Source: Terriglobales bacterium (GTDB lineage Bacteria; Acidobacteriota; Terriglobia; Terriglobales; Acidobacteriaceae). Taken from it: a stretch of DNA of 64,000 bases. The DNA lies in assembly GCA_035567895.1 (NCBI GenBank), contig DATMPC010000107.1, positions 1 to 64,000 on the forward strand, written 5' to 3'. Under the pieces are notes generated by a model, which was not told where the DNA came from, ran no database searches, and was given only the letters and a program-made list of their open reading frames with translations. Each line of letters starts with the position of its first letter. The first letter of the stretch is position 1. Of the stretch, positions 60,469 to 64,000 are shown piece after piece. Made by a program: the position numbers and the translations under genes.

Positions 60469-61275
60469 ATGATTATTGCGATCCAAGGTGAAGCTGGTTC
60501 TTTCAGTCACGAAGCTGCTCTAGCGATGGTGCCTGATTGCATAGTGTTCCCCTGCTCACGTTCGGCCGAAGTCTTCGACCGTGTACTCAAAAAGAAGGCC
60601 CAAGCCGCAGTGATCCCAATCGAGAACACGTTGGCGGGGCCTGTGACCGAGCACTTCGATCTGCTCCTCGACCACCCTCTCTTCATTAAGCGCGAGTACC
60701 CGCTCCGCATCCGGCACAATCTGATCGCAGCACCCGGGGTGAAGTTTGCGCAAATTCGCCGCGTGCTCTCCCACCCAGTTGCGCTGGACCAATGCCGGAG
60801 GTTCTTCAGCGATCATCCGAAAGTTCAGCAAGTCCCGTTTTATGACACTGCAGGAAGCGTGAAACACGTCGTTGAGAAAGGTGAGAAGGATGGCGCTGGG
60901 ATCGCCAGCCGTCAGGCAGCCGTGGAGTACGGGGCCAAAGTCCTCAAAGCTGGAATTGAGGACAATGCAAAGAACTTCACCCGCTTTCTGTTCATTTCCC
61001 CTGGCGAGCGCTGGGCACAGGATGCAGACAAGATTTCCTTGGCATTTTCCGTGCCCGATCAGCCCGGCGCGCTCTTCAAGGCGCTTGCCGTCTTCGCCTT
61101 GCGAGACATCTCACTGAGCAAGATTGAATCCCGGCCGGTGAAGGGACATCCCTGGCAGTACGTCTTCTATGCAGATCTCAAGTCAGGACGAACGACGGCT
61201 TCGGAGAATGCGTTACGCCATCTGCGAGAGATATGTCCGATGGTGAAAGTGCTTGGAGTCTACAAGGCTCGTTGA
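60469..61275 (+). CDS. pheA: Prephenate dehydratase
   Basis: 268 residues. PDT domain: 'IAIQGEAGSFSHEAALAM', 'AVIPIENTLAGPVTEHFDLL', 'VLSHPVALDQCRRFF', 'YDTAGSVKHV', 'GAGIASRQAAVEYGAKVL', 'NFTRFLFIS'. The C-terminal ACT domain has 'PGALFKALAVFALRDISLSKIESRP', with the ESRP motif that binds Phe for feedback control. It makes phenylpyruvate in the Phe pathway, fitting the pheST genes elsewhere in the window. The chorismate-mutase part is absent, so this is the stand-alone form. Confidence 0.96.
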   Translation: MIIAIQGEAGSFSHEAALAMVPDCIVFPCSRSAEVFDRVLKKKAQAAVIPIENTLAGPVTEHFDLLLDHPLFIKREYPLRIRHNLIAAPGVKFAQIRRVLSHPVALDQCRRFFSDHPKVQQVPFYDTAGSVKHVVEKGEKDGAGIASRQAAVEYGAKVLKAGIEDNAKNFTRFLFISPGERWAQDADKISLAFSVPDQPGALFKALAVFALRDISLSKIESRPVKGHPWQYVFYADLKSGRTTASENALRHLREICPMVKVLGVYKAR

Positions 61276-61503
61276 AGCGCCAGAGTGCGTCTCTGAGACG
61301 CAGTGGCGGGCGGCGGAGCCGTTCGGTCGTGGAGGCTCTCCGGCACTAGGTTTTCTCCCAGTTCACGTTTTGCGCTGGGGCGATATACCTGAGTACAATT
61401 CCCTGCGCCTCGAACGGCTGGTTCGCCACGCTTGGAATCGTTTTCGTAGGTTGAGTCATCTATTATCAAGCTCGAAGGAACCGCTCATTTATAAGGCACT
61501 TAT

Positions 61504-63951
61504 ATGGCAGAAACCACTAAGGCAACTAAGAACGAAAGCATTTCCGAGTCGACCAAAGGTACTCAACTGCCCGAGGGTGAACGCACGCTGCCGGTGCTTC
61601 CGGTACGCGACACAGTGCTTTTCCCTCACGCAGTATTGCCCTTGACGGTCGGCCGCGAAAGTTCGGTCCAGTTGATTAATCAGCTGGGCGAAGAAAAATC
61701 CATTGTCGTTGTGGCGCAGCGCGAGGCCCGCGTTGACATCCCACAACCGACAGACCTATACAGCATCGGCACTCTGGCGACGGTCCATAAAGTCGTGAAA
61801 ATGCCGAACCAGAGCTTGTTTGTTTTCACAGAGGGCGTGGAGCGTGTTCACGTTCGCGATTACGAACAGCTCACACCATTCATGCGCGCCACGGTCGAGA
61901 CGATTTCAGAAAGCAAGATTGACACTGGACCGGAGATCGAGGCGCTGCAACGCAACGTCTTGACGCTATTTCAGCAGATCGTTACCGGTTCGCCCACGCT
62001 CTCTGATGAGCTTCAGACTGTAGCTATCAACATTGAAGAACCGGGAAGGCTCGTGGATTTCATCGCGTCGTCACTGCCGTCCCTATCGACGACCGACAAG
62101 CAAGAGATCCTGGAGATCACCGACGTCAAGCTTCGGCTCCAGAAGATCAACAAACACCTCGCTAAGGAACTCGAGGTTCAGCAGCTGCGCAACAAGATTC
62201 AGACGGAGGTTCAGGACCAGGTGCAGCAGTCGCAACGCGAGTACTACTTGCGCGAACAGATGAAGGCCATCCAGAAAGAGCTGGGTGAGCAGGATGAAAC
62301 TCAGCGCGACACCGAGGATCTGAAGAAGAAGATCGAAGCCGCCGGTATGCCTGAGGACGTGAAGAAGGAAGCTCTCAAGGAGCTGACGCGGCTCGGCCGT
62401 ATGTCACCGATGGCCGCTGACTACTCACTTACTCGCAGCTACATCGAATGGCTTGCGGTTCTGCCGTGGAGCAAGTCGTCGGGGACTGATGTTGATATCA
62501 CCAAGGCGAAGGAGATACTCGACGAAGATCACTACGACCTGCAGAAGGTGAAAGATCGCATTCTGGACTACCTGTCGGTTCGCAGACTAAAGCCGGGAAT
62601 GAAGGGTCCGATCCTCTGCTTTGTTGGTCCTCCGGGCGTTGGCAAGACTTCGCTCGGGCGCAGTATTGCGCGCTCGCTGGGACGCAAGTTCGCTCGTATC
62701 TCACTCGGCGGCATGCATGACGAGGCTGAGCTTCGCGGACACCGCAGGACATACATTGGCGCGCTGCCGGGGCAGATCATTCAGAACCTGCGCCGAGCTG
62801 AAACCAACGATCCCGTCTTTATGATGGACGAAGTGGACAAGCTCGGGCGCGACTTCCGTGGTGACCCGGCGTCGGCCCTGCTCGAGGTTCTTGACCCGGA
62901 GCAGAATTTTACGTTCCGCGACAACTATCTGGACGTCCCATTCGATCTCTCGAAGGTGCTGTTCATATGCACGGCGAACATGCTCGATCCCATTCCGGAA
63001 CCGCTGCGTGATCGCATGGAAATCATCGAGCTGCAGGGATATATCGAGGACGAAAAAGTCCATATCGCGTACCGCTATCTGATCCCGCGCCAGATCGAAG
63101 AAAACGGAATCACGGCAGAGCAGATCGAGTTTCCGGAAGAAGGCGTGCGCTACATCATCCGGCACTACACGCGCGAGGCTGGTGTTCGTAACCTCGAACG
63201 CAACATCGGGACCATGTGCCGCAAGCAGGCGCGTCGCATCGCCGAAGGCAAGACCGACAAGCTGGTTGTTACCAAAGAGATCGTTCAGGAATTCCTGGGC
63301 GGCATCAAGGTGCGGGTGGACACGGAAATCGCCGAACGCACCAAGCGTCCGGGTGTAGCCGTGGGACTTGCGTGGACTCCAGCAGGCGGCGACGTGCTGT
63401 TTATCGAGGCTAACAAGATGAAGGGCAAGGGCGGCTTCACCATGACCGGCCAGCTTGGCCAGGTGATGCAGGAGTCGATGCAGGCCGCGCTGACCTGGGT
63501 CCGCTCTAATGCGAGGCAGTTGGGTCTGGACGAAGAGTTCCTTAAGGAACTGGACATTCACATCCACGTGCCCGCAGGCGCGGTTCCCAAAGACGGACCT
63601 TCAGCAGGTGTAACCATGGCAACAGCCTTGGTTTCCCTTCTGACGGCTAAGCAAGTGCATCCCCTGACGGCCATGACTGGTGAAATCACTCTCAGCGGCA
63701 ATGTACTACCTGTAGGCGGTATCAAGGAGAAGGTACTCGCGGCAAAGCGCGCAGGCGTTCGTGATGTAATTCTTCCGTCGGAGAATCGCCAGAACGTCGA
63801 AGAGGATTTGACGCCTGAACAGCTCGAAGGATTGAAGGTCCATTACGTGAACAGCATCGATGAGGCGCTCAACATCGCTCTACCACACGATGAGGCCGAG
63901 ATTCGCCACGACGCCGAAGAGCGCGAGCACGTGCTCCAGAGCGTCAGCTAA
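61504..63951 (+). CDS. lon: ATP-dependent protease Lon
   Basis: 815 residues. N-terminal substrate-binding domain ('[23 protein letters not shown]'), AAA+ module with Walker A GPPGVGKT at about 374-381 ('[21 protein letters not shown]', '[11 protein letters not shown]'), and C-terminal protease domain with the Ser700/Lys743 dyad ([15 protein letters not shown]). It degrades misfolded and regulatory proteins. A polar tail of about 15 residues ends it. 228 bp separate it from pheA; no CIRCE element is seen there. A family D hairpin plus T-run terminates it. Confidence 0.97.
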   Translation: MAETTKATKNESISESTKGTQLPEGERTLPVLPVRDTVLFPHAVLPLTVGRESSVQLINQLGEEKSIVVVAQREARVDIPQPTDLYSIGTLATVHKVVKMPNQSLFVFTEGVERVHVRDYEQLTPFMRATVETISESKIDTGPEIEALQRNVLTLFQQIVTGSPTLSDELQTVAINIEEPGRLVDFIASSLPSLSTTDKQEILEITDVKLRLQKINKHLAKELEVQQLRNKIQTEVQDQVQQSQREYYLREQMKAIQKELGEQDETQRDTEDLKKKIEAAGMPEDVKKEALKELTRLGRMSPMAADYSLTRSYIEWLAVLPWSKSSGTDVDITKAKEILDEDHYDLQKVKDRILDYLSVRRLKPGMKGPILCFVGPPGVGKTSLGRSIARSLGRKFARISLGGMHDEAELRGHRRTYIGALPGQIIQNLRRAETNDPVFMMDEVDKLGRDFRGDPASALLEVLDPEQNFTFRDNYLDVPFDLSKVLFICTANMLDPIPEPLRDRMEIIELQGYIEDEKVHIAYRYLIPRQIEENGITAEQIEFPEEGVRYIIRHYTREAGVRNLERNIGTMCRKQARRIAEGKTDKLVVTKEIVQEFLGGIKVRVDTEIAERTKRPGVAVGLAWTPAGGDVLFIEANKMKGKGGFTMTGQLGQVMQESMQAALTWVRSNARQLGLDEEFLKELDIHIHVPAGAVPKDGPSAGVTMATALVSLLTAKQVHPLTAMTGEITLSGNVLPVGGIKEKVLAAKRAGVRDVILPSENRQNVEEDLTPEQLEGLKVHYVNSIDEALNIALPHDEAEIRHDAEEREHVLQSVS

Positions 63952-63971
63952 TCGACAAAAGTAAAATAAGT

Positions 63972-64000
63972 AGAGACGCAGCACGCTGCGTCTCTTTTTT
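63972..64000 (+). terminator. Family D hairpin acting as the lon terminator
   Basis: AGAGACGCAGC / GCTGCGTCTCT palindrome (copy 3 of family D) followed by at least six T up to the window edge. Here the dispersed repeat supplies a complete Rho-independent terminator. Confidence 0.88.

Noticed and set aside
61276-61503. Heat-shock operator (CIRCE) before lon
   Set aside because: No TTAGCACTC-N9-GAGTGCTAA or close variant is present.

Overview
The window looks like a chromosomal segment of an acidobacterium (Acidobacteriota, probably the Terriglobia side). Support comes from a secreted VWA protein of the 'VWFA-related acidobacterial' type, an Hfq-like Sm protein coupled to an inositol monophosphatase, a two-subunit glycyl-tRNA synthetase, an outer-membrane BamA/SurA/TamB operon, fairly high G+C, and very many dispersed intergenic inverted repeats. 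This assignment is by gene content only and is not proven.

Layout. 1-3.1 kb: three-gene TPR operon, truncated on the left. 3.1-4.85 kb: decayed accessory patch with tRNA-Glu(UUC), a C-terminal relic of a tyrosine recombinase on each side of it, a possible tRNA 3' fragment and a CT microsatellite. 4.86-7.4 kb: fatty-acid desaturase plus a B12-type radical SAM enzyme, a likely lipid-modifying pair. 7.66-8.76 kb: small zinc protein and two decayed genes, one with two in-frame amber codons and one DUF2382 gene with a frameshift. 8.8-17.1 kb: recO-glyQ-glyS, FdxA-type ferredoxin, HAD phosphatase, lytic transglycosylase and flippase-like membrane protein. 17.3-23.4 kb: hisS-rpmI-rplT-pheS-pheT on the minus strand. 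Here HisS carries an extra C-terminal WYL-like domain and PheT lacks the tRNA-binding OB domain. 23.6-33.8 kb: DJ-1/PfpI protein, gamma carbonic anhydrase, rpsU, zinc ribbon, receiver protein, mtaB, infC with an ATC start, alaS, PP2C phosphatase. 34.1-37.7 kb: a 1200-residue multi-PAS hybrid kinase. 38-46.5 kb: MoaD-MoaE fusion, VWA protein, Hfq-like, suhB, GAF-ANTAR regulator, aconitase-family enzyme, TPR membrane protein, pcm. 46.7-54.7 kb: BamA-like, SurA-like and TamB operon. 54.9-64 kb: ThiF/MoeB, UbiA-like prenyltransferase, orphan hydantoinase A with a CTG start, CsbD and a 50-residue membrane protein, pheA, lon.

Functionally the window is mostly housekeeping: six aminoacyl-tRNA synthetase genes, three ribosomal or initiation factors, tRNA modification, outer-membrane assembly and proteolysis. 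Signalling and stress genes are interspersed. The most unusual layer is the intergenic DNA. At least seven families of inverted repeats occupy most gene junctions. One of them (ATCGGGTG-based) forms a composite unit that encloses a second family, twice with the same architecture, and repeat sequence supplies the stop codons of several genes. Several genes also have a -10-like hexamer only 5-11 nt before the start codon, which suggests leaderless transcription.
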